From Psychrobacillus sp. FSL K6-2836 (GTDB lineage Bacteria > Bacillota > Bacilli > Bacillales_A > Planococcaceae), in assembly GCF_038003085.1 (NCBI RefSeq), contig NZ_JBBOOM010000001.1, positions 4,092,001 to 4,156,000 of the forward strand: DNA of 64,000 bases. Reading direction: 5' to 3'. Every line of letters begins with the position of its first letter. The stretch's first letter is position 1. The translations under genes were made by a program, and so were the position numbers. The notes beneath the pieces were generated by a model that saw only the letters and a program-made list of their open reading frames with translations, was not told where the DNA came from and did no database searches. Of the stretch, positions 17,503-25,358 are shown piece by piece.

Positions 17503-17565
17503 TTGACAGTATTAGAAAAATGCTTTATCTTTGTGTTAACCAATAAAATAAAAAAGGTTAACACA
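17503..17565 (+). promoter_or_regulatory. bioY promoter and BirA operator
   Basis: TTGACA (17503-17508), 17 bases, then TATCTT (17526-17531). Immediately downstream, TGTGTTAACC (17532-17541) and GGTTAACACA (17556-17565) form a perfect 10-bp inverted repeat with a 14-base spacer. This matches the Firmicute BirA operator (TTGTTAACC-N14-GGTTAACAA). Biotin-loaded BirA would block the start of transcription, so bioY is induced when biotin is scarce. Confidence 0.88.
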
Positions 17566-17584
17566 TTAAAGGTGGTAGTATATT

Positions 17585-18136
17585 TTGAAAAAAGGTAATA
17601 TTTATCAATACTTATTAGCGGCAATTGGTGCAGCAATTATAGCAATACTCGCGCAGGTGACGATTCCTCTGCCACTTGTACCAATTACAGGGCAAACTTT
17701 TGCAATCGGTTTAGTTGTTACCATTTTAGGTATGAGATTAGGTGTATTATCGGTGATAGTATACATATTAATCGGTGCGGTAGGGATGCCAGTATTTAGT
17801 GGGATGTCAGGAGGATTAGGAATTGTAGTTGGACCAACAGGCGGCTATATTGTTGGTTTCTTGCCATCTGCATTACTTATGGGACTTTATATGAGAAAAT
17901 TTGGTGTCACAATTTCACATGCGATTATAGCTAATTTAATTGGTATGGTTGTCACATTGGTATTCGGGACGGTTTGGTTAAAAATAATAGCGGACTTGAC
18001 GTGGACTGCAGCATTTATGGGTGGCGTGGCTCCGTTTATTATCGTAGGTGTAATAAAAGCAGTACTAGCTGCATGGTTTGGTGTTGTCGTTCGTCGCCGC
18101 TTAGAAACAGCACGTTTAATCGTGGCGAATACATAA
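17585..18136 (+). CDS. bioY: biotin transporter BioY (ECF S component)
   Basis: A 183-residue membrane protein with six hydrophobic helices. The opening YQYLLAAIGAAIIAILAQVTIPLPLVPITGQTFA-like region is diagnostic of BioY, the substrate-binding S component of ECF transporters, here seen as IPLPLVPITGQTFAIG and GPTGGYIVGFLPSAL. It captures biotin and works with the shared EcfA/EcfT energising module, which is not in the window. The TTG start follows AAAGGTGG. The BirA operator upstream confirms the role. Confidence 0.95.
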   Translation: MKKGNIYQYLLAAIGAAIIAILAQVTIPLPLVPITGQTFAIGLVVTILGMRLGVLSVIVYILIGAVGMPVFSGMSGGLGIVVGPTGGYIVGFLPSALLMGLYMRKFGVTISHAIIANLIGMVVTLVFGTVWLKIIADLTWTAAFMGGVAPFIIVGVIKAVLAAWFGVVVRRRLETARLIVANT

Positions 18137-18461
18137 AACAAAATGTTTTTTGGTTAATAACTTCCAGGGTAGTTTTAAATGATTTATTCGATGACGGGTA
18201 ACTTTGGAATATTTGTAGTGGACCTTTTTTATGTAGGTAAGGGGAGGCACCAAGTGGAATAGATGCTTGTTGCCCACTTGCCACCTTAGTTCATATACAG
18301 ATATTCAGGTTTCTGTAGAGTTGATGGTGATTCAGGGAATGATTTCGGGTTTGTTCGATTCCTTGATTGAGAAAAAAACACATAAATTATACTATGGTCA
18401 TAATCTTTCACTTGTCGACAAATTTTAGTAATGAATGATTTATGTATTTAAATGGAAGTTA
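18137..18461. other. 325-bp gap with a weak structured segment
   Basis: An imperfect hairpin lies at about 18238-18292, with outer arms TAAGG/CCTTA and inner arms CAAGTGG/CCACTTG. It has no T tract and no known RNA motif. The rest is AT-rich with nothing recognised. Confidence 0.35.
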
Positions 18462-18605
18462 TTAGAAGGTAGTAGAAATCCAATTAAATAAAAGTGCTAT
18501 AAGATAAAGAGGTACACCGACAATGAGCAACCCTGCTATAAAGTACGATACATAATACAAAATATCATGTATAGCACCAGCGAAATCATCAATAAAGCTT
18601 TTCAT
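18462..18605 (-). CDS. 47-residue membrane protein
   Basis: A small gene found by reading the minus strand. The ATG at 18605 has AAGGAG ten bases upstream (AAGGAGctgaacataATG). The product starts MKSFIDDFAGAIHDILYYVS, continues as a hydrophobic helix (about 17-41) and ends NWISTTF. The amphipathic start followed by one long helix resembles small regulatory membrane peptides. No family is recognised. It is transcribed away from the methionine T-box of metS. The ribosome site and clean codon structure make it likely to be real. Confidence 0.6.
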   Translation of the reverse strand: MKSFIDDFAGAIHDILYYVSYFIAGLLIVGVPLYLIALLFNWISTTF

Positions 18606-18647
18606 TATGTTCAGCTCCTTCACTTTTTACTATTTTATCACAAAAGA

Positions 18648-18675
18648 TTGCACAGTTTAGAATTTTATGTATAAT
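18648..18675 (+). promoter_or_regulatory. promoter of the metS T-box transcript
   Basis: TTGCAC (18648-18653), 16 bases and TATAAT (18670-18675). Transcription would begin near 18682, at the 5' side of the T-box leader. Confidence 0.6.
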
Positions 18676-18681
18676 CATATT

Positions 18682-18987
18682 AACAAATATAAATTAATAG
18701 CGATGAAGAGGAAAAGTAAAATGATGATGTTGTAAAGAGAGCTTCTGCTGGTGGAAATGAGGCAAACTAGTCATTTGAACATGATCTCTGAGCTTCGTAC
18801 TGAACGTTTTGTAACTAGTAGGATACGACAAGATTTGGCACTTGTTATCCATGTCAAAGTATAAAGGCTTTTTGCCATGTACTTTTAGAGTCAGACGATG
18901 CGAGTCGTTTGAAAATTAAGGTGGTACCACGAGACTAATAACCTCGTCCTTATCGGGATTTTTCCGGTAAGGGCGAGGTTTTTTTAT
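18682..18987 (+). ncRNA. methionine T-box riboswitch leader
   Basis: The T-box AAGGTGGTACCACGAG lies at 18918-18933. The likely specifier codon ATG is at 18781-18783, in the loop context GAACATGATC near the top of stem I. The intrinsic terminator has arms at 18942-18957 and 18964-18978 followed by seven T. Uncharged tRNA-Met would pair with the specifier and the T-box and stabilise the antiterminator, switching on the downstream MetRS gene. Stem I, specifier, antiterminator and terminator are all present. Confidence 0.93.
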
Positions 18988-19007
18988 CTATAAAGGAGGA
19001 ATTGCAG

Positions 19008-20645
19008 ATGAGTATTTTTATTGGAGGGGCTTGGCCCTATGCGAACGGCTCGTTGCACTTAGGTCATATAGCTGCATTATTACCGGGGGATATACTGGCA
19101 AGGTATTTTAGATTAAAGGAAGAGGATGTACTATATGTTTCGGGAAGTGATTGTAATGGCACTCCTATTTCTATTCGAGCGAATAAGGAAGGGGTTTCGG
19201 TAAAGGAGGTAGCCGATAGATACCATTCTGAATTTGAAGATTCGTTTCGACGTTTGGGGTTTTCTTATGACCTCTATACGCGAACAGACAGTGAGAATCA
19301 TCACCAAGTTGTAAAGGAGCTATTTTTAAAGCTATTAGATAATGGGTTTATTTATAAAAAAGAAATAGAACAGACTTATTGCGAGGAAGACGAGCAATTT
19401 TTACCAGATAGATATGTGGAAGGGAAGTGCCCAAACTGTGGGAGCAGTGCTCGTGGAGATCAATGTGATAATTGTTCCAAAATATTAGATCCATTAGATT
19501 TAATCGATCAAACATGTAAGCTATGTGGAAATGTCCCAACAATCCGAAAAACAGAGCATTTTTATTTTGAGTTAAGTGCTTTTCAAGAACAATTAGAGAA
19601 TTTCGTCCAAGAAGCAAAAATCGGGGAATTATGGCGATACAATGCAATTCAATTATCCGAGCGTTATTTAAAGGAAGGGCTGTTAGATCGAGCAGCCTCT
19701 AGAGATCTTTCGAATGGAGTAAGTATTCCTGTAAAAGGATATGAGGAAAAGAAAGTTTATGTATGGATAGAAGCAGTAGCAGGATATTATTCGGCAAGTA
19801 AAGAATGGGCGAAGAACTCTAAAACAGAAGATAAACCATATTGGGCAGAAGATACAGTTTCATACTATGTACATGGAAAAGATAATATTCCCTTCCACTC
19901 ACTGATTTGGCCAGCAATATTACTAGGGATAAATAGCCAAGCATTACCCACACATATCATTTCAAATGAGTACTTGACGCTCGAGAAAAGAAAACTCTCC
20001 ACAAGTCAAAATTGGGCGGTTTGGATACCGGATATTTTAGAGAGATATCATCCAGATTCCATACGCTACTTTTTAACGATAAATGCTCCAGAAAATCGAG
20101 ATACTGATTTCTCCTGGAGAGAATTCATACACAGTCATAATTCGGAATTGCTTGGAGCATACGGAAATCTTGTAAACCGAACATTTAAATTCATAGAAAA
20201 ATTCTATGAAGGAAATATAACTGTGAGCATTATAGATGAACCAACTATAAAACAAACGGAAAAATTATATGAAGAAGTCGGCAAGCTAATAGAAAAAGGA
20301 CATTTCAAATTAGCATTAGAAACAATATTTATATACATCCGTAATGGAAATAAATATTTCGACGCACAAAAACCGTGGATCCAACTAAAAGAAGAGGAGC
20401 TAGCGTGTAAAAAAACGATTGCTACCTGTGTATACATTATAGGGAATGCAGCGCAAATATTATCACCATTTCTACCCTTTTCAAGTGAGGAAGTTAAAAC
20501 CTATCTCCATATTGATGATTTCACTTGGAAGCCTATTAATCCTCAGCCTATCCAGTTACAAACGGTCAGACCTCTGTTTGAAAGAATCGATATTAGTGTA
20601 ATACAGGAGGAACTAGATAATCTAAAAGAAAATGCTAATGCTTAA
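19008..20645 (+). CDS. metS: methionyl-tRNA synthetase, short four-cysteine type
   Basis: A 545-residue class I synthetase that charges tRNA-Met. The HIGH motif is HLGH at 17-20. The zinc-knuckle insertion has Cys141, Cys144, Cys153 and Cys156, followed by a second pair at about Cys170 and Cys173. The KMSKS loop is replaced by KLSTS. The anticodon-binding helices end the protein; the C-terminal EMAP-like tRNA-binding domain of B. subtilis MetS (about 660 residues) is absent. This suggests a second, MetRS2-like enzyme. The ATG at 19008 with AAAGGAGGA upstream is preferred to the TTG at 19002. A Met T-box controls it. Confidence 0.9.
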   Translation: MSIFIGGAWPYANGSLHLGHIAALLPGDILARYFRLKEEDVLYVSGSDCNGTPISIRANKEGVSVKEVADRYHSEFEDSFRRLGFSYDLYTRTDSENHHQVVKELFLKLLDNGFIYKKEIEQTYCEEDEQFLPDRYVEGKCPNCGSSARGDQCDNCSKILDPLDLIDQTCKLCGNVPTIRKTEHFYFELSAFQEQLENFVQEAKIGELWRYNAIQLSERYLKEGLLDRAASRDLSNGVSIPVKGYEEKKVYVWIEAVAGYYSASKEWAKNSKTEDKPYWAEDTVSYYVHGKDNIPFHSLIWPAILLGINSQALPTHIISNEYLTLEKRKLSTSQNWAVWIPDILERYHPDSIRYFLTINAPENRDTDFSWREFIHSHNSELLGAYGNLVNRTFKFIEKFYEGNITVSIIDEPTIKQTEKLYEEVGKLIEKGHFKLALETIFIYIRNGNKYFDAQKPWIQLKEEELACKKTIATCVYIIGNAAQILSPFLPFSSEEVKTYLHIDDFTWKPINPQPIQLQTVRPLFERIDISVIQEELDNLKENANA

Positions 20646-21152
20646 ATAAGAAAAACTGCCCAGTCCCTTTAAGAGGAGTAACCTTAGAAACACCGTTGAT
20701 TTCAGCTGTTTTTTTAACAATATATGGAGAAACACGGATGGACATTCTGAGGGAAAAGAAGATTAATTTTTGATAGAGATTCATCTAATAGAAATAGTAC
20801 TAAGATATAACAAAAGGCTCGATTTATTATTATTAAAATCTAGCCTAGAAACACCGCCAGCACCCTGCAAAACTAGTTTGGATGGAAAAACGATTACATG
20901 GTGGTAATATCCCTACATTACTTAGTATAACCAATCGTCTTATTGCTAGGCTATGCTAAAACTTTTAATTGGGTACTACTCTCTTGTCTGATTGTAGTGA
21001 AGTGCGGCGACTCCAGCGGGATGAGTGAGACAGATGAGACATCACAACGGAAGGGGAGCTACGGTGATGGCTCATCGCTCACCCCGCGGAAAGCGTCCGC
21101 CTGAAACGAAAATCAGTGGACACTGGTGATTGGGTATTAAAATCCTCTAGTT
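20646..21152. other. 507-bp gap with an intergenic repeat
   Basis: The first 300 bases show no recognised feature. About 20970-21135 is a GC-richer repeat, described separately, that recurs inverted near 56.2 kb. Confidence 0.6.
20970..21135. repeat. intergenic repeat, family A copy 1
   Basis: GC-rich relative to its surroundings. Key segments are GGCGACTCCAGCGGGAT, GACATCACAACG, CCCCGCGGAAAGCGTCCGCC and TGAAACGAAAA, flanked by ATTGGGTACT on the left and ATTGGGTATT on the right. The same ordered segments occur on the opposite strand at about 56195-56400. This kind of sequence is scattered between genes in Planococcaceae and Bacillaceae. Confidence 0.75.
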
Positions 21153-22721
21153 CTACCTATCTTTTTTAACAATCGTATAATCAATACTCAAAAAAGGAAT
21201 GGAGAAGATTTTCATCCGATGTTTAGCATAAAGGTCTCTATCTGGTAATTCTTCTATTAAAAACTGCTCCTGAAGTGGGAGCTTAAATACAAATTTGTGA
21301 AATGACAGATAAATTCCTGCATCTGAATTGCTATTAGCACGACTAGTTAATAGTAGGTCTCCATTGTTTTTTTCTTGCAGTTCAAGTATACCGATCATAG
21401 ATGAGAAAGGGAGAGGCAATGCAATATTCATATATGTTTTCTCACCTTTTTCATGCATGGAATACAAGGCAACAAAAATTACTTCGGCTTCTATTTTACG
21501 AAGCCATGCCCTTGTTTTAAAACGACCATCTTCGACCGCAATAATATCGCCAGTCATCTCCATTTTTTTAGAAGAATAGGGCAAATTCAACTGCTGCATT
21601 CTTTGACTAATCATTCCATAGACAGCAGCAAATGGTTTAAACCATGTATTCCAATGTACCTCAGAAAACAACTTGAACTGTTTCGTGTTTTCATAGAAGT
21701 CGACAATTGATGGCTTCACGTTTTTTTTATTAATATATACCTCCATATTATCTACAAGTCCATTGTAGGTTTCAGTTCCTTTGTAATTCTTCAGTATTGG
21801 CTCGCCAACAACAAATTTCCCTCTAATATGGCTAATTGGAAAGTTCCACTTTTCGTGAAGAGTAGGAGGTGTAAAAATAGACCATCCGATTACACCGCAT
21901 AAGCCAAATAACAAACAGTTAAAAAACCCATGAAACTTCAGCATAAACTCAATACTCACCTGAAATAACCCGAAAACATTTCCGATCGCATATAGTAAAG
22001 AGAAAATAATTGTAATTCCTAATGCACTAAACGAGATTAAAACTAAGCTTTTTTGTAGTAGTCCTTTAAATGGAGTTTTAAATGCAATAACGATAAATCC
22101 ATAAATACCAATAATATATAAAAGGACAGATACTAACTCAAGCCAAGGAGAAAATGTAATACCCGCTGCAACTACTAAAGGTGAGACCAAAATGATGGAA
22201 GCGAAAAATGGATAACTTTTAGGTTTGTATAGTCTACCGACAAACCCTATAAAAATAGGTAATAGAAAAGAAGAATAATGGAAATGGATTGCCGTAAGCC
22301 AAGTTAACATAGGGGAGAAGCCAGTATCAATCCCTACTTCGAAAGCAAAAAACCAAATCCCTCCCATGAATAAATACATGAGACCGGCATCTATTGAAAA
22401 CTCCTCTAAATGAGCAAATCCTCTTTGAACAAACCGACTAAATCCATAGATCGCAACTGCAAGTGTAAATACTAAGTAAATAGAAGCTAGTACAATGTCA
22501 AAACTAGTTTCATTTGTTATTTGCAGTACAATAACAGAAAAAATAGCGGGAAGAACTAAATAATACATTCGAGTTTCTACTTTAAGAATGAGCTGTAAAG
22601 TTAGTGGGACGAATAAAATCTGTGCTATTGCCAGCATTAAAAAGTACCACGGGTTCACAGAAAAAAATGCAGTTATAGTAAACAAAACAATATGTATTAT
22701 AGCAAGCCACTTATAGGTCAT
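21153..22721 (-). CDS. yndJ: YndJ-family membrane protein
   Basis: A 522-residue protein with nine or ten N-terminal membrane helices (to about residue 300) followed by a soluble C-terminal domain rich in beta strands. It matches B. subtilis YndJ in length and layout; the function is unknown. The ATG at 22721 is preferred because it follows AAGGGGGAA; the upstream in-frame start at 22760 would put 13 codons inside the preceding gene. It overlaps the DUF4166 gene by 11 bases. It is last in a three-gene cluster like yndG-yndH-yndJ. Confidence 0.75.
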   Translation of the reverse strand: MTYKWLAIIHIVLFTITAFFSVNPWYFLMLAIAQILFVPLTLQLILKVETRMYYLVLPAIFSVIVLQITNETSFDIVLASIYLVFTLAVAIYGFSRFVQRGFAHLEEFSIDAGLMYLFMGGIWFFAFEVGIDTGFSPMLTWLTAIHFHYSSFLLPIFIGFVGRLYKPKSYPFFASIILVSPLVVAAGITFSPWLELVSVLLYIIGIYGFIVIAFKTPFKGLLQKSLVLISFSALGITIIFSLLYAIGNVFGLFQVSIEFMLKFHGFFNCLLFGLCGVIGWSIFTPPTLHEKWNFPISHIRGKFVVGEPILKNYKGTETYNGLVDNMEVYINKKNVKPSIVDFYENTKQFKLFSEVHWNTWFKPFAAVYGMISQRMQQLNLPYSSKKMEMTGDIIAVEDGRFKTRAWLRKIEAEVIFVALYSMHEKGEKTYMNIALPLPFSSMIGILELQEKNNGDLLLTSRANSNSDAGIYLSFHKFVFKLPLQEQFLIEELPDRDLYAKHRMKIFSIPFLSIDYTIVKKDR

Positions 22722-23322
22722 CAGATCGGAATTCCCCCTTATATTCAAATAAAGTACCAAGCAACGGGTTCGTAATCAACACATGTATAAAAAAAGCTTC
22801 ATTTTCCTCCATATAACTTTCCTTGACTAAAACATTCCCTTGGAACAATTTTGGAATGGGAAATTCAAATTTTCCTAGGACAATTCGTTGCTTTTGAGAT
22901 TCGATCCTTAAATATCCTTGATCTGTAACTTCAAAAGTTAGCTCAGAGTAAAATAGACTAGGCTCACCTAGGTAATCCTTTACTAATTGCTTATCTTTAT
23001 CCAAGGACATAAGAGCATTAAAATCACGGTTAATATTTTGGAAATAAAATCTTCTTTCCCAATGAACCTGTTGCTCACCGTTTGATCCAATTTGTTGTTT
23101 ATTGACAATATGAAAAGGTATATTATTGCCATGTTCAGGAAACAAAAATTTTCTGCGTGTAGCAAATAATTTAAATAGGTACAACCATTTAGGGCCACTG
23201 GTTATTTTATGCATAACTCCGGTTGCCTTAAAAGTTTTATCATCTTCAAACCCATATCTTTTTTGAAGCATTGGGTGCATTCTATAATATTGTTCTCCAA
23301 GAATTTCTTTATAAATGGACAT
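22711..23322 (-). CDS. DUF4166-domain protein (yndH-like)
   Basis: A 203-residue soluble protein of the DUF4166 type, starting MSIYKEILGEQYYRMHPMLQ. It carries the family segments FKATGVMHKI, NGEQQVHWERRF and ITNPLLGTLFEYKGEF. DUF4166 proteins are uncharacterised, and are often fused or adjacent to oxidoreductase-like or membrane partners. Start 23322 is chosen because GAGGAG lies seven bases upstream. It lies between the SRPBCC protein and YndJ, with 11 bases to the former, and is translationally coupled to the latter. Confidence 0.72.
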   Translation of the reverse strand: MSIYKEILGEQYYRMHPMLQKRYGFEDDKTFKATGVMHKITSGPKWLYLFKLFATRRKFLFPEHGNNIPFHIVNKQQIGSNGEQQVHWERRFYFQNINRDFNALMSLDKDKQLVKDYLGEPSLFYSELTFEVTDQGYLRIESQKQRIVLGKFEFPIPKLFQGNVLVKESYMEENEAFFIHVLITNPLLGTLFEYKGEFRSDDL

Positions 23323-23333
23323 GTAAAAGCTCC

Positions 23334-24236
23334 TCACCTTACGCGTTTACAGCTTTTCGCTGTTGGGATATCTTTACTGGACAACAAGCCAATAATCGTT
23401 AAAACGATTAGAGATAAGTTGAATGTTACAGGATTGAAGGGATGTGACAGTACCGAAGAATTGGCAACTATAGCAGAAACGGTTAGCAATGGCAGTAATA
23501 ATAACTGCAATCTTAGTAATCTGCTTTTATTTTGATAAAGAATCCAAATTAAGCCGAAAATAATCTCTATAATACCAATAGCTGCAACTATATTATGTGT
23601 CTCGCTTGGCTTCAGTGGAAGTAGCGCAAAAGTCAAAGCAACTTCCTCAGGATGCATCATGATTAATTTGGGTATCAATCCTTGATAAATCCAAACGAAA
23701 AAGAATAGAAAAGTAATTATCCAGTGTGTAAAAAATCGTATATATTGCGCGGATGGGGTATCTCCTTTTTCGAGCCATCTTTTTAACACATCAAAGCTTA
23801 GTGCTGTTGCCCATCCCATTAAAGGTCTAAAAACGATTCTATCCACCAGCTTACCTAAATCGCCAAATGGCACAACATAATCGTATTGAGTGAAAAACTT
23901 AGTAGCATTATGTTCAGGAACATACTTCCAATAACCTTTTCCTTCTTTAATAGGTGATAAAAAATGGTCCGTCCCGAAATGAAGAGAGGATGTTCTTGAA
24001 TCGTCCTTTGCATGAAAAGTACCGACACTTTTTCCCCAACCATTTATAGCCATACCGAAACCTATATTCGTTTTATATTCAAATAGTTGGGCTTCATTTT
24101 CTTTCTTTGGCAAGTAAGTAATAGAAGAAAAGCGTAAATCCCATTGCTCATGCAATGTGGGATTTTGGGAAGCCTCCCATACTAGTTCTATAGGTTCATC
24201 GATAAGAATCTCTACGTATATTGGTTTATTTTTCAA
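23334..24236 (-). CDS. SRPBCC domain fused to a DoxX-like membrane domain (yndG-like)
   Basis: A 300-residue two-part protein. Residues 1-150 form a START/SRPBCC ligand-binding fold (IYVEILIDEPIELVWEASQNPTLHEQWD in two parts, and KYDYVVPFG-like strands), and residues 160-300 hold four hydrophobic helices of the DoxX type. The TTG at 24236 is chosen because GGGGGGTG lies six bases upstream; the in-frame start at 24263 is less likely. It heads the cluster with DUF4166 and YndJ. A role in handling a hydrophobic ligand at the membrane is plausible, but is inference from the fold only. Confidence 0.65.
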   Translation of the reverse strand: MKNKPIYVEILIDEPIELVWEASQNPTLHEQWDLRFSSITYLPKKENEAQLFEYKTNIGFGMAINGWGKSVGTFHAKDDSRTSSLHFGTDHFLSPIKEGKGYWKYVPEHNATKFFTQYDYVVPFGDLGKLVDRIVFRPLMGWATALSFDVLKRWLEKGDTPSAQYIRFFTHWIITFLFFFVWIYQGLIPKLIMMHPEEVALTFALLPLKPSETHNIVAAIGIIEIIFGLIWILYQNKSRLLRLQLLLLPLLTVSAIVANSSVLSHPFNPVTFNLSLIVLTIIGLLSSKDIPTAKSCKRVR

Positions 24237-24281
24237 TTTTTTCACCCCCCTTGAGAATACCATAATGCGAAGGCTTTTTAA

Positions 24282-24782
24282 CTATATGTCCAGCATTGAT
24301 TTACTTCTTCTTTCAAAAAGCAAATTATCCCTCCATATTCCATTCATTTTCCCAATTCGTTCGCGAAATCCTACTTCTCTAAAACCTTGTTTTAAATGTA
24401 ACTGTATACTAGTGGTATTTTCCGGAAATATAGATGATTGTAAAGTCCAAAATCCATTATCTTCAGATGTTTTTATTAAATGATCCAGAAGGAAATGGCC
24501 AATGCCTTTTCCTTTTGCTTTCGGATGAACATAAACACTAACTTCACCGACCCCAGCATAAGCCGTTCTATTAGAAACAGGAGAAAGCTTATACCAACCT
24601 AATAATAGATCACCATCTTTTATAACATAGCTACATTCTTTGAAACCGTTAGATATCCACTTATCATAGGTAGATGGAGCTTGTGTTTCGAAAGTGGCAT
24701 TATTTGTTTTAATGCCACTTTCATATATATATTTAATTTGATCCCAATCTTTACTTGATACCTTCTCAAATTTTAAAAGCAT
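24282..24782 (-). CDS. GNAT acetyltransferase, phosphinothricin acetyltransferase-like
   Basis: A 166-residue GNAT protein. KTNNATFETQAPSTYDKW is the substrate-side signature shared with phosphinothricin acetyltransferases and B. subtilis YwnH. VSVYVHPKAKGKGIGHFLLD is the acetyl-CoA loop and SIQLHLKQGFREVGF is motif B. It probably acetylates an amino acid or a related amine such as methionine sulfoximine. GAGGAG lies before the ATG. It is divergent from the arsenic operon and 46 bases upstream of the ynd cluster. Confidence 0.85.
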   Translation of the reverse strand: MLLKFEKVSSKDWDQIKYIYESGIKTNNATFETQAPSTYDKWISNGFKECSYVIKDGDLLLGWYKLSPVSNRTAYAGVGEVSVYVHPKAKGKGIGHFLLDHLIKTSEDNGFWTLQSSIFPENTTSIQLHLKQGFREVGFRERIGKMNGIWRDNLLFERRSKSMLDI

Positions 24783-24810
24783 ATTGTTTGCTCCTCATCG
24801 TTTTTAATAC

Positions 24811-24840
24811 TTGCATTATACAACTATTTATATTATAAAT
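24811..24840 (+). promoter_or_regulatory. promoter and candidate operator of the arsenic operon
   Basis: TTGCAT (24811-24816), 17 bases and TATAAA (24834-24839). A 15-base palindrome, ATTTATATTATAAAT (24826-24840), covers the -10 element. A MarR-type repressor encoded immediately downstream would be expected to bind such a site. Confidence 0.55.
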
Positions 24841-24859
24841 AAAGAAGGGAGTGAATTCC

Positions 24860-25306
24860 ATGGAAAACAAACGAGAATTATTTCAGCTTTTAACAAGAAG
24901 ATTTGGGCTACTAAATAAAAACTGCTGTGCTATAGGTGCAGTAGAAATCTCAGCTGTTCAAAGTCATATTTTATATGAAATCGATAAGCAGCCTGAATCT
25001 TCTATGCAGCAGGTGGCGGAATTATTGGCGATGGATATTACTACCTTTAGTAGACAAATTCAAAACCTCATTAAAATGGAGCTTGTCACAAAAACACCCT
25101 CTGTCCAAGATAGAAGAGTTTCCTTATTAGGCCTTACCGTACAGGGAAAATTTGTTGCAACTTCTATTGATGAATCGATGAATACTTATTTGGAAGAAGT
25201 ATTCTCTCACATGAATGAATTCGAACGTGAAACAGTTATACGCTCATTAGAACTATTGAATAAAGCCATGTCCAAATCGAATGTATGTTGTGATACGGTG
25301 TGTTAA
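24860..25306 (+). CDS. MarR-family regulator with cysteine pairs, likely arsenic-responsive
   Basis: A 148-residue MarR-type winged-helix protein. The recognition region is AMDITTFSRQIQNLIKMELV and the wing is SVQDRRVSLLGLT. Adjacent cysteines at 22-23 (KNCCAIG) and 143-144, with another at 148 (NVCCDTVC), lie in the two terminal helices that form the MarR dimer interface. That is a plausible three-thiol arsenite site, replacing the usual ArsR. The gene starts the ars operon. The ATG at 24860 is chosen because GAAGGGAG is eight bases upstream. That the ligand is As(III) is inference from context and cysteines. Confidence 0.75.
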   Translation: MENKRELFQLLTRRFGLLNKNCCAIGAVEISAVQSHILYEIDKQPESSMQQVAELLAMDITTFSRQIQNLIKMELVTKTPSVQDRRVSLLGLTVQGKFVATSIDESMNTYLEEVFSHMNEFERETVIRSLELLNKAMSKSNVCCDTVC

Positions 25307-25358
25307 CTTTAATAAATGTTTGCGAATTGCAAGTATTTAAAGAAAGGAATTCTTTATT

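Larger units (their letters stand above)
17225..17584. other. 360-bp gap holding a terminator and the bioY control region
   Basis: Holds the terminator at 17401-17430 and the bioY promoter and BirA operator at 17503-17565. The first 170 bases are AT-rich with no feature recognised. Confidence 0.6.

Noticed and set aside
18238-18292. Hairpin downstream of bioY as a riboswitch
   Set aside because: Imperfect pairing, no T tract and no known aptamer pattern; it is left as an unexplained structure.
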